From: Streptomyces sp. NBC_01244
Lineage (GTDB): Bacteria; Actinomycetota; Actinomycetes; Streptomycetales; Streptomycetaceae
Assembly (NCBI RefSeq): GCF_035987325.1
Contig: NZ_CP108488.1
Location: 5,394,001 to 5,458,000, forward strand
Length of the DNA: 64,000 bases
Direction: 5' to 3'
In this document: positions 34,226 through 41,895 of the stretch, one piece after another
Position numbering within the stretch: the first letter of the stretch is position 1
Layout of the letters: every line of letters begins with the position of its first letter
Made by a program: the position numbers and the translations under genes
The notes under the pieces: generated by a model
Database searches by the model: none
Seen by the model: the letters and a program-made list of their open reading frames with translations, nothing else
Told to the model about the DNA's origin: nothing

Positions 34226-34581
34226 GCGCGGCTCCGGGTGATCGTGATGGTCACGTCGTCGAAGGGGACGGTGATCGGCGCGTCCGGTTTGTGGACGACG
34301 ACCTCCACCTGGGCGACCGCCTCGTGCTTGAGGCACTGCTGGGCGATCCGCTCGGCGAGGGTCTCGATCAGGTCCACGGGCTCGCCTTGGACCACGTCGA
34401 CGACTTCCTCCGCGACTACCCCGTAGTGCACGGTCTTAGCCAGGTCGTCTCCCGCCGCCGCGGGACGGGTGTCGAGGTGGAGCACCAGGTCGACGATGAA
34501 GGTCTGGCCTTCCTCGCGTTCCCGGGGGAAGACGCCATGGTGCCCGCGAGCCTTGAGGCCGCGCAGCGCGACACGATCCAC
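34222..34581 (-). CDS. folB: Dihydroneopterin aldolase
   Basis: The 119-residue enzyme cleaves dihydroneopterin to 6-hydroxymethyldihydropterin and glycolaldehyde. It has the FolB signatures VALRGLKARGHHGVFPRERE, TVHYGVVAEEVVDVVQGEPV and LIETLAERIAQQCL with the catalytic Glu/Tyr and Lys (VHKPDAPI). GTG at 34581 has AGGAG six bases upstream, and the longer upstream frame is unsupported. It is coupled to folK by a four-base overlap. Confidence 0.95.
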   Translation of the reverse strand: MDRVALRGLKARGHHGVFPREREEGQTFIVDLVLHLDTRPAAAGDDLAKTVHYGVVAEEVVDVVQGEPVDLIETLAERIAQQCLKHEAVAQVEVVVHKPDAPITVPFDDVTITITRSRA

Positions 34582-34722
34582 GCGAATCACTCCTGCTTTT
34601 CGTAGGTGCTTCCGGTCCGGGACTCCCCGGATCCATGGCCGGAGCCGAGTGCGGTCGGCGTCGTCCATCTTCGAATTTACCTGCGAAATACCTCGGAGCC
34701 CGACAGCATCCCGACTGAGGGG
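34582..34722 (-). promoter_or_regulatory. Gap between NTF2-like gene and folB with possible promoter
   Basis: This 141-bp gap has a patch much less GC-rich than its surroundings around 34670-34695 (TTCGAATTTACCTGCGAAAT), unlike the tight spacing elsewhere in the cluster. A separate promoter for folB-folK may lie here. No gene is seen. Confidence 0.35.
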
Positions 34723-35166
34723 CTAGGAGGGCTCCTCCTCGTCGTCCTCGTCGGAGTCCGTGAGGACGGGAGAACCGTGGTGCGACCAGAGCCGCCAGCC
34801 CTCCGGTGTGCGTCGGAACACATTCGTGGCCACGACGAGCTGGCCGACGAGCGGGCCCAGTTCCCCGCCGTCCTCGGCGGGTCCGCCGCTGAGGATGTTC
34901 TCGGTGCAGGTCACCAGGGCGGTGTCGCCTATGACGGTGACCTTGGTGTCGGTGAGGAAGAACTGGATGTACTCGGTGTGCGACATGATCAGCGCGTAGG
35001 AGCGCAGCACTTCGCCGCGTCCCGACAGCACCGGCCAGCCCGGGTGCACGCAGGAGATCTCGTCTTCGAGCCAGAGCGCCGACAGCGTGTCGAAGTCCCC
35101 CCGCTCCATGGCCTCGTAGAAGGCCGTGTTGACCTCTTCGACGGATTCGATGTCGGTACGGCTCAC
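34723..35166 (-). CDS. NTF2/SnoaL-like protein within the fol cluster
   Basis: The 147-residue protein has the nuclear-transport-factor-2-like fold: VNTAFYEAMERGDFDTLSAL, then WLEDEISCVHPGWPVLSGRG, then VFRRTPEGWRLWSHHGSPVL, followed by an acidic tail. Its GTG start overlaps the folP stop by four bases (GTGA), so it is translationally coupled to folP. The conserved position between folP and folB in actinobacteria suggests a link with pterin metabolism, possibly the missing dihydroneopterin triphosphate processing step. That is inference only. Confidence 0.88.
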   Translation of the reverse strand: MSRTDIESVEEVNTAFYEAMERGDFDTLSALWLEDEISCVHPGWPVLSGRGEVLRSYALIMSHTEYIQFFLTDTKVTVIGDTALVTCTENILSGGPAEDGGELGPLVGQLVVATNVFRRTPEGWRLWSHHGSPVLTDSDEDDEEEPS

Positions 35167-36068
35167 CGTGCCCCTTCCTCGTCGCTACGGGTCGTACGCA
35201 GTGCCCCTTCCACGGCGCGGGCCACCCGAACCGCGTCGGCGCTCGCCCGTACCTCGTGGACCCGTACGGCCCAGGCGCCCCCGGCGGCGGCGATGGCGGT
35301 GACGGCGGCGGTCGCGGCGTCGCGTTCGCGGGCGGGCGGCGGGGAGGCGTCGTCGGCGCCGGCCAGCACCCGGCCGAGGAAACGCTTCCGCGAGGCGGCC
35401 ACCAGCAGCGGGAAACCGAGGGCGCGCAGCTCGGCGAGGTGGGCGACCAGGGCCAGGTCGTGTTCGGCGTTCTTGGCGAAGCCCAGACCGGGGTCGACCA
35501 GGAGCCGTTCGGGGGCGATGCCGCCGGTGACGACGGCGTCGATGCGGGTGTGGAGTTCGGCGGTGACCTCGGCGAGGACGTCGTCGTAGACGGCGAGGCT
35601 GTTCATGCCGTCGCTGAAACCGCGCCAGTGCATGACGACGAAGGGCACTTCGGCGGCGGCGACGGCCGGGATCATGCCGGGGTCGGCGAGGCCGCCGCTG
35701 ACGTCGTTGACCAGGGTGGCGCCGGCGGCCACGGCCCGGGCGGCGACGGAGGCGCGCATGGTGTCGACGGAGACGACGACCCCTTCGGAGGCGAGGCCGC
35801 GGACGACGGGGACGACCCGGCGCAGCTCCTCCTCCTCGTCGACGCGGGAGGCGCCGGGGCGGGTGGACTCGCCGCCCACGTCCACGAGGTCGGCGCCCTG
35901 GGCGACGAGGTCGAGGCCGCGCTTGACGGCCGCGGTGGTGTCGAACCAGCGGCCGCCGTCGGAGAAGGAGTCGGGGGTGACGTTGACGACGCCCATGACC
36001 GCGCAGCGGTCCCAGTCGGGGAGGCCTGTCACCAGGCCCCTGGGGGCGGGGCCGCGGTTCGTGTTCAT
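35163..36068 (-). CDS. folP: Dihydropteroate synthase
   Basis: The 301-residue TIM-barrel enzyme condenses hydroxymethyldihydropterin pyrophosphate with p-aminobenzoate and is the sulfonamide target. The pterin-site signatures are CAVMGVVNVTPDSFSDGGRW, VDVGGESTRPGASRVDEEEE, LVNDVSGGLADPGM, the glycine-rich LLVDPGLGFAKNAEHDL, and FPLLVAASRKRFLG. ATG at 36068 has TACCCT seven bases upstream and no Shine-Dalgarno, fitting a leaderless message. Upstream sequence is open for a long way but is a repeat and an antisense shadow of the mprF-like gene. Confidence 0.96.
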   Translation of the reverse strand: MNTNRGPAPRGLVTGLPDWDRCAVMGVVNVTPDSFSDGGRWFDTTAAVKRGLDLVAQGADLVDVGGESTRPGASRVDEEEELRRVVPVVRGLASEGVVVSVDTMRASVAARAVAAGATLVNDVSGGLADPGMIPAVAAAEVPFVVMHWRGFSDGMNSLAVYDDVLAEVTAELHTRIDAVVTGGIAPERLLVDPGLGFAKNAEHDLALVAHLAELRALGFPLLVAASRKRFLGRVLAGADDASPPPARERDAATAAVTAIAAAGGAWAVRVHEVRASADAVRVARAVEGALRTTRSDEEGAR

Positions 36069-36084
36069 GGTTCCCAGGGTAGGG

Positions 36085-36170
36085 CCCGTGTCCTGGCCCC
36101 TGCCCTGGCCGGGCGGGCGCCCGGACCCCGCGCCTCGAACGCCGGCGGGGCTGGATCGCCCCCCGGCGGG
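36085..36170 (-). repeat. GC-rich intergenic repeat element, copy near 36.1 kb
   Basis: This contains CCGCGCCTCGAACGCCGGCG and a preceding GGCCGGGCGGGCGCCCGG stem, in minus orientation, in the gap between folP and the MprF-like gene stop. Confidence 0.65.
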
Positions 36171-36178
36171 ATGTGGCG

Positions 36179-38038
36179 TCAGGCGGCCTGGATCTCGCGT
36201 TCCGCCGGGACGGCGACGACGGTCGGGGCCTGTACGCGGTGGTGGGCGCAGGTGCGGACCGGCTTGGGGCGCCTGCGGCCGGCGAACAGGCGGGGCAGGG
36301 CCAGCGTGACGAAGCCCTCGGCCTGCATCGCGGCGAAGCCGATGCGGGGCAGGTCCCGGGTGGTGCGGAAGACCACGAAGCGGGGCTCCCAGCGGGGGCG
36401 GAACTTCGCGTTGAACTTGTACAGCGACTCGATCTGGAACCAGCGCGAGAGGAACACCAGCAGGCTGCGCCACATCCGCAGGACCGGGCCGGCGCCGATC
36501 TTCTCGCCGCGGGCCAGGGCCGAGCGGAACATCGCGAAGTTCAGGGAGACCTTCTCGATGCCGAGTGCCGGGGAGGCCTCCAGGGAGGCGACGATGAGCA
36601 GTTCGTTCATGCCGGGGTCGGCGGCGCGGTCGCGGCGCATCAGCTCCAGCGACATGCCGTCCTTGCCCCACGGCACGAAGTGCAGGACGGCTTTGAGGTC
36701 GCCGAAGGGGGAGGTGTCGCCCTCCTCGACGCGGTGCGCGGTGGCGATGTAGCAGTCGCCGTCGCCGGGGTCGCCGACGCGGCCGAGCGCCATGGAGAAG
36801 CCGCGTTCGGTGTCGGTGCCGCGCCAGGCGTCGGCGGCGCCGCGGACCTGCTCCAGCTCGGTCTCGGTCAGCTCGCTGACGCGGCGGACCTTGGTGGTGT
36901 AGCCGTTGCGCTCGATGCGCTTCACCATCTGCCGGACGTTGCGCATCGCCCGGCCCGAGAGGGAGAAGTCTTTGACGTCGACGATCGCCTCGTCCCCGAG
37001 CTCCAGGGCGTCGAGACCGGTCTCGCGGGTCCAGACTTCGCCGCCGGTCTCGCTGCAGCCCATGACGGCGGGGGTCCAGGAGTGGGTCTTGGCTTCCTCC
37101 ATGAACCGTTCGATGGCGCCGGGCCAGGCCTCGACGTCGCCGACGGGGTCGCCGGAGGCGAGCATCACGCCGGAGACGACGCGGTAGGTGACGGCGGCCT
37201 TGCCGCTGGGGGAGAAGACGACGGCCTTGTCGCGGCGGAGCGCGAAGTGGCCCAGCGAGTCGCGGCCGCCGTGCCGGGCGAGCAGCTCGCGGAGCTTGAC
37301 CTCGTCGTCGGCGGTGAGCCGGGCGGCCGGGTGCTCGGGGCGGAAGGCCAGGTAGATGGTGGTGACGGCGGTCAGCATGCCGAGGGCGCCCAGGGAGTAG
37401 CCGACGGTCCAGGACACCCGGCCGGCGTAGTCGACGGGGCCCTCGAAGCCGAAGAGCCCGTAGACGACGTGGCTGATCTGTTCGTAAACACCCGGATTGC
37501 CTACAACGCGGCCGGGGTGCGAGTTGACGATGACCAGACCGAGGCCGATGGAGCCCGCGCTCATCAGCACGAAGTTGGCGAGCGCCTTCCACCGGCTGCG
37601 CGGGTCGGGCAGTGCCTTGAATTCACTCTGGTGGCGCAGCAGGAGTGCCAGGAGCACCGCCGAGATGATCAGGCCGATGATCGAGTGGCGGTACGTGAAC
37701 TGCGCGACGGCGCCCGCCGGCAGCAGCACCACCGCGGCCCGCCAGGCACGGCGCTTGCGGCGCTTGAGCCCGTGGGCGAGCAGCAGGAGCAGCACGCCGG
37801 CGCTGAGGGCCAGGGCGGCCGCGAAGGGGCCGAAGGAGCCGGGCAGCACTTCGGTGACCGCGTGGATGCGGCTGTGCCGGAAGCGCGGGAAGACTCCCGC
37901 CGCGATGTCCAGCAAGCCGACGACCGTGACGGCTGTGCCGACGATCCCGGGGACGGTCTCCGGTCGTGGGCCTCGGAGGATTCGGCTGACAGGCTTCGGA
38001 ACCTGTCCCGACTTATCGCCATCTATCCTGCTAGACAT
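36179..38038 (-). CDS. MprF/LysX-type phosphatidylglycerol lysyltransferase domain protein
   Basis: The 619-residue protein has about six or seven N-terminal membrane helices (to about residue 235) and a C-terminal DUF2156 lysyl-phosphatidylglycerol synthase catalytic domain. The latter includes SLGHFALRRDKAVVFSPSGK, VMLASGDPVGDVEAWPGAIE, the NVRQMVKRIERNGYTTKVRR block and MNELLIVASLEASP. Such enzymes transfer lysine (or another amino acid) from aminoacyl-tRNA to phosphatidylglycerol, lowering envelope charge and giving cationic peptide resistance. The lysyl-tRNA synthetase part of mycobacterial LysX is not fused here. It is divergent from the esterase gene at 38191. Confidence 0.88.
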   Translation of the reverse strand: MSSRIDGDKSGQVPKPVSRILRGPRPETVPGIVGTAVTVVGLLDIAAGVFPRFRHSRIHAVTEVLPGSFGPFAAALALSAGVLLLLLAHGLKRRKRRAWRAAVVLLPAGAVAQFTYRHSIIGLIISAVLLALLLRHQSEFKALPDPRSRWKALANFVLMSAGSIGLGLVIVNSHPGRVVGNPGVYEQISHVVYGLFGFEGPVDYAGRVSWTVGYSLGALGMLTAVTTIYLAFRPEHPAARLTADDEVKLRELLARHGGRDSLGHFALRRDKAVVFSPSGKAAVTYRVVSGVMLASGDPVGDVEAWPGAIERFMEEAKTHSWTPAVMGCSETGGEVWTRETGLDALELGDEAIVDVKDFSLSGRAMRNVRQMVKRIERNGYTTKVRRVSELTETELEQVRGAADAWRGTDTERGFSMALGRVGDPGDGDCYIATAHRVEEGDTSPFGDLKAVLHFVPWGKDGMSLELMRRDRAADPGMNELLIVASLEASPALGIEKVSLNFAMFRSALARGEKIGAGPVLRMWRSLLVFLSRWFQIESLYKFNAKFRPRWEPRFVVFRTTRDLPRIGFAAMQAEGFVTLALPRLFAGRRRPKPVRTCAHHRVQAPTVVAVPAEREIQAA

Positions 38039-38190
38039 CGCTTCCCGTTGCTCCGCGAGAGATCATGTGGCCGAAGGCCGCTGGAGCCTCCGCTGGGTGG
38101 TGCGTCCACTAGGACGACATCGGAGGGGAGCGGGTTCACTCTTCCTCGAGAAAAAAACTAGTCCTGCCATAGAAAGTCGACTGACTGCTC

Positions 38191-39297
38191 ATGGGTCTCA
38201 CCAGTAATACGGTTCTGGCGCTGGCCATCCTTGCCGGTGTGCTGCTGTTCGCGGCCACGGTGTGGTTCTGGCCGAAGCTCTCGGGCCGCTCCTGGCGCGC
38301 GGTCCTCGGCCGGATCGCCCTCCTGCTGGCGACGCAGCTGGCGCTGTTCGCGGCGATCGGCCTCGGCGCGAACAAGTCCTTCCTGTTCTACGGGTCCTGG
38401 GCCGACCTCTTCGGCCAGGAGACCTCGATCGGCAAGGTCGTCGACCATTCGATGAGCAGTGCCGACATCAAGGTCGTCGACAAACAGCAGCTGGACGTGC
38501 CCGGCGGCGCCAAGCCGCCGGTCGGCGGGCAGATCCTGAAAGTGGCGATAACCGGCCAGAAGTCGAAGATAACGACGACCGGCTTCGTGTGGCTGCCGCC
38601 GGAGTACTTCCAGCCGCAGCACAAGGACCAGAACTTCCCGGCCTCCATCGTCCTCACGGGCTACCCGGGCATGGCGGAGAACCTGATCAAAGGGCTCGAC
38701 TACCCGATGACGGCCTTCAGGCAGGCCAAGACGGGCAAGATGAAGCCGATGATCCTGGTCATGCTCCGTCCGACCCCGGGTTCGCGCGACACCGAGTGCG
38801 TGGACATACCCGGTGGCCCGCAGACCGAGACCTTCTACGGCCAGGACCTTCCGCAGGCCGTCCAGAACACCTTCCGGGTCGGCAAGAAGCCCGAGAACAT
38901 GGGTTTCATCGGCAACTCCACGGGCGGTTACTGCGCGCTGAAGATCGCCGCGCACTACCCGAAGACCTTCGGTGCCGCCGCGGGCCTGTCCGCGTACTAC
39001 GAGGCCGCGGACGACCCGACGACCGGTGACCTCTTCCACGGGGACGCGAAGCTGAAGGCGCGCGCGAACGTGTTGGAGTCGGTGAAGGCGAAGCAGCCGT
39101 CCGGTACGTCGTTCCTGGTCACCAGCAGCGAGAAGGGCGAGCCGAACCTCGCCGGCACGAAGAAGTTCATCACGCTGGTCAAGGGACCGGACCGGGTCTC
39201 CTCCATCATCCTCGACAGCGGCGGCCACAACTTCAACACCTGGCGCCGCGAGATCCCGCCGATGCTGGTGTGGATGAGCGGCAGGATCCAGGCGTAG
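38191..39297 (+). CDS. Membrane-linked alpha/beta hydrolase, esterase D type
   Basis: The 368-residue protein has two N-terminal membrane helices (NTVLALAILAGVLLFAATVW and ALLLATQLALFAAIGLGA). An extracytoplasmic alpha/beta hydrolase follows, with nucleophile motif GFIGNSTGGYCALKIA (G-N-S-T-G) and C-terminal LDSGGHNFNTWRREIP holding the catalytic histidine. It belongs to the putative esterase group that includes mycolyltransferase-like proteins. The spacing of 152 bp to the divergent MprF-like gene suggests shared control. Roles in hydrolysing or transferring envelope acyl groups are inferred. Confidence 0.88.
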   Translation: MGLTSNTVLALAILAGVLLFAATVWFWPKLSGRSWRAVLGRIALLLATQLALFAAIGLGANKSFLFYGSWADLFGQETSIGKVVDHSMSSADIKVVDKQQLDVPGGAKPPVGGQILKVAITGQKSKITTTGFVWLPPEYFQPQHKDQNFPASIVLTGYPGMAENLIKGLDYPMTAFRQAKTGKMKPMILVMLRPTPGSRDTECVDIPGGPQTETFYGQDLPQAVQNTFRVGKKPENMGFIGNSTGGYCALKIAAHYPKTFGAAAGLSAYYEAADDPTTGDLFHGDAKLKARANVLESVKAKQPSGTSFLVTSSEKGEPNLAGTKKFITLVKGPDRVSSIILDSGGHNFNTWRREIPPMLVWMSGRIQA

Positions 39298-39317
39298 GAG
39301 GGCTCGGGCTTCCCGGC

Positions 39318-40289
39318 TCAGGCCTCCTGCAGCCGGGCCCGGCGCAGGGCCCGGTGCACCCCCTCCGGGGTGAGTACGCCGATCAGCTCGCCGGAGTCGG
39401 GATCCGTGACCCCGATCCGCCCCGAGTCCTCCTGGAGCAGCAGCGCGAGCGCCTCGCGCAGACTGGCCCCCAGCGCCACTTCGGCGGTGGGGGCCTTTCC
39501 GCCGTCGGAGGCCGGGTCGGACAGGTCGGCCTGTGCCACGGCGGTGACGGCGAGGCGCTTGAGCCCGCGGTCGGAGCCGACGAAGCCGGCCACGTAGTCG
39601 GTCGCCGGGGCGCCCAGCACCTGCGCCGGGCGGGCGAACTGCTCGATGGTGCCCGCTCCGTAGACCGCGATGCGGTCCCCGAGCCGGACCGCCTCCTCCA
39701 GGTCGTGCGTGACCAGCAGGATCGTCTTGCGCACGGTCTTCTGGAGCGTCAGGAACTCGTTCTGCAACCGCTCGCGCACCACCGGGTCCACCGCGCCGAA
39801 CGGCTCGTCCATCAGCAGCACCGGCGGGTCCGCGGCGAGCGCCCGGGCCACGCCGACGCGCTGGCGCTGCCCGCCGGAGAGCTGCTCCGGATAGCGGCCG
39901 CCGTAGACGGCCGGGTCCAGCCCGACCAGTTCGAGGAGTTCCGCGGCCCGCGCGCGGGCCTTGGCCTTCGGGGTGCCGATGAGCTGCGGCACGGTGGCCG
40001 TGTTCTCCAGCACCGTCTTGTGCGGGAACAGCCCGACCTGCTGGATGACGTAGCCGATGCGGCGGCGCAGTTCGACGGGGTCGGCGGCGGCGATGTCCTC
40101 GCCGTTCAGGAGGATCCGGCCGGAGGTCGGCTCGATGAGCCGGTTGACCATCTTCATGGTGGTCGTCTTGCCGCAGCCGGACGGGCCCACCAGGGTGACC
40201 AGTTCTCCCTCGGCGACCTCGAAGGACAGGTCGGCGACGGCCGTGGTCCCGTCGGGGTAGCGCTTGGTCACTTGCTCGAATCGGATCAC
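39318..40289 (-). CDS. OpuC-type osmolyte ABC transporter ATP-binding protein
   Basis: The 323-residue protein has Walker A GPSGCGKT (35-42), the ABC signature LSGGQRQRVGVARALAADPP and Walker B PVLLMDEPFGAVDP, then a C-terminal CBS-like part (ALGASLREALALLLQEDSGR, then IGVTDPDSGELIGVLTPEGV). This is the ProV/OpuCA/OpuAA family for glycine betaine, carnitine or choline. The start is GTG at 40289. Unusually, it faces away from the two permease genes and the binding protein, which begin 134 bp away on the other strand. Confidence 0.92.
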   Translation of the reverse strand: MIRFEQVTKRYPDGTTAVADLSFEVAEGELVTLVGPSGCGKTTTMKMVNRLIEPTSGRILLNGEDIAAADPVELRRRIGYVIQQVGLFPHKTVLENTATVPQLIGTPKAKARARAAELLELVGLDPAVYGGRYPEQLSGGQRQRVGVARALAADPPVLLMDEPFGAVDPVVRERLQNEFLTLQKTVRKTILLVTHDLEEAVRLGDRIAVYGAGTIEQFARPAQVLGAPATDYVAGFVGSDRGLKRLAVTAVAQADLSDPASDGGKAPTAEVALGASLREALALLLQEDSGRIGVTDPDSGELIGVLTPEGVHRALRRARLQEA

Positions 40290-40422
40290 CCGGCCATCTT
40301 TCCCTACCCGCGGGGTCCGTTTGTGAAGGGCGTGTTGCCCGTGTGCGAAGGATTCCGGCCATTGTGGGTGCCGGGGGTTATGGTCGCTCCTACGTACGGT
40401 CGGTGACGGGGGGTGAGGGGCG

Positions 40423-41157
40423 ATGGCCGGGCAGAGCTGCCTGGTGGCGAACGACTGGATCTGCTGGGACTACGTCACGTCCCGCTCCCAGGAGCTCACC
40501 GACGCCACCCTCGAACACGTGTGGATCACGGGCGTGTCGGTGCTGATCGGCATCGCCGTGTCCGTCCCGCTCGCGCTGCTGGCCCGTCGCGGCCGCCGCT
40601 GGGCGGCCCCCGTCCTCGGCATCACCACCCTGCTCTACACGGTCCCCTCGCTCGCCATGTTCTCGCTGCTGCTGCCGGTCTTCGGGCTCTCGGCGGCGCT
40701 GGTGGTGACCGGCCTGGTGCTGTATTCGCTGACCATCCTCGTGCGCAACGTGCTGGCCGGTCTCGAAGCCGTGCCCGCGGACGTACGGGAAGCCGCGCGC
40801 GGGATGGGGTACGGCCCGGGCCGGCTGCTGTGGCAGGTCGAGCTGCCGCTGGCGCTGCCCGCCCTGCTGGCCGGCGTACGGATCGCGACCGTCTCCACCG
40901 TGGCGCTGACGACCGTGGGCTCCATCGTGGGCAAGGGCGGCCTCGGCAATCTCATCGCACCCGCCGTGAACAGTTCCTTCAAGGCACAGGTGCTCACCGC
41001 CTCGGTGCTGTGCGTACTCCTCGCGCTCGTCGCGGACCTGGCTCTGCTCGGCCTCCAGCGGCTGCTGACCCCCTGGACCCGTGCGACCCGGGCGACGCGC
41101 GCGACCCGTGCCGCTCGCGCCGCCCGTGGAGCCGACGTCAGCGCGGGAGTCGTCTGA
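40423..41157 (+). CDS. OpuC-type ABC permease, first subunit
   Basis: The 244-residue membrane protein has the permease EAA-like loop VREAARGMGYGPGRLLWQVE and five or six helices. The glycine-rich segment SIVGKGGLGNLIAPAVNS is typical of ProW/OpuCB. The C-terminus is a low-complexity tail (TRATRATRATRAARAARG) from short DNA repeats. GTGAGGGGCG precedes the ATG. Its stop overlaps the next start by one base (TGATG). Confidence 0.92.
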   Translation: MAGQSCLVANDWICWDYVTSRSQELTDATLEHVWITGVSVLIGIAVSVPLALLARRGRRWAAPVLGITTLLYTVPSLAMFSLLLPVFGLSAALVVTGLVLYSLTILVRNVLAGLEAVPADVREAARGMGYGPGRLLWQVELPLALPALLAGVRIATVSTVALTTVGSIVGKGGLGNLIAPAVNSSFKAQVLTASVLCVLLALVADLALLGLQRLLTPWTRATRATRATRAARAARGADVSAGVV

Positions 41158-41822
41158 TGGGAGTGCTGGGACAGGCCTGGGACTGGCTGGCCGACGGGGC
41201 CAACTGGTCCGGGGAGAGCGGGGTCTGGAACCGGCTCGGCGAGCACGTGTACGTCAGCGGGATCGCCCTGGCGCTGGCCTGCGCGGTCGCCCTGCCGGTC
41301 GGACTGCTGCTGGGCCACCTCGGCAAGGGCGGCGGCCTCGCCGTCAACGTCTCCAACATCGGGCGGGCCGTCCCGGTCTTCGCGGTGCTGGCGCTGTTCA
41401 TGGTCTCCCCGCTGCGGGGCGCCGGGTACCTGCCCACCATCGCCGCGCTGGTGCTCTTCGCGATCCCGCCGCTGCTGACCAACGCCTACGTCGGCATGCG
41501 CGAGGTCGACCGCTCGGTGGTGGAGGCCGCGCGCGGCATGGGCATGTCCGGCCGCCAGCTCTTCTGGCGGGTGGAACTGCCGCTCGCGCGCGGACTGGTG
41601 ATGACGGGGCTGCGCTCGGGGGCCGTCCAGGTCATCGCCACGGCCACCATCGCCGCCATGGTCGGCCAGGGCGGCCTCGGCCGGATCATCACCGCCGGCT
41701 TCAACACGTACAACACCCCGCAGGTCGTCGCGGGCGCCCTGCTGGTCGCGGCGCTGGCCCTGCTCGTGGAGGGCGCGCTGGTGGCGGCCGACCGGCTGCT
41801 GCCGGGCGCGGCCACCCGCTGA
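41157..41822 (+). CDS. OpuC-type ABC permease, second subunit
   Basis: The 221-residue permease mirrors the first subunit: the loop VVEAARGMGMSGRQLFWRVE and the segment AAMVGQGGLGRIITAGFNTY. It shares a TGATG stop/start junction with the upstream permease, so the pair is translated together. It forms the membrane channel with the upstream subunit and the ATPase encoded on the other strand. Confidence 0.93.
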   Translation: MGVLGQAWDWLADGANWSGESGVWNRLGEHVYVSGIALALACAVALPVGLLLGHLGKGGGLAVNVSNIGRAVPVFAVLALFMVSPLRGAGYLPTIAALVLFAIPPLLTNAYVGMREVDRSVVEAARGMGMSGRQLFWRVELPLARGLVMTGLRSGAVQVIATATIAAMVGQGGLGRIITAGFNTYNTPQVVAGALLVAALALLVEGALVAADRLLPGAATR

Positions 41823-41837
41823 GCGGTGCCCCGAGAC

Positions 41838-41882
41838 GTCGGCCCACCCCTTGTCGGCCCACCCCTTGTCGGCCCACCCCTT
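41838..41882 (+). repeat. Three tandem 15-bp units before the binding-protein gene
   Basis: GTCGGCCCACCCCTT is repeated exactly three times at 41838, 41853 and 41868, between the second permease stop and the Shine-Dalgarno of the binding-protein gene. Confidence 0.9.
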
Positions 41883-41895
41883 GAAGGAGATTGAG

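Noticed and set aside
35163..37592. An 809-residue leftward frame covering folP plus its upstream region
   Set aside because: Only the last 301 codons show FolP similarity. The rest is an Arg-rich antisense shadow of the MprF-like gene and a repeat.
41158..41882. Tandem repeats at 41838 as an attachment site for a mobile element
   Set aside because: There is no integrase or second copy elsewhere, and the units lie between co-directional transporter genes.
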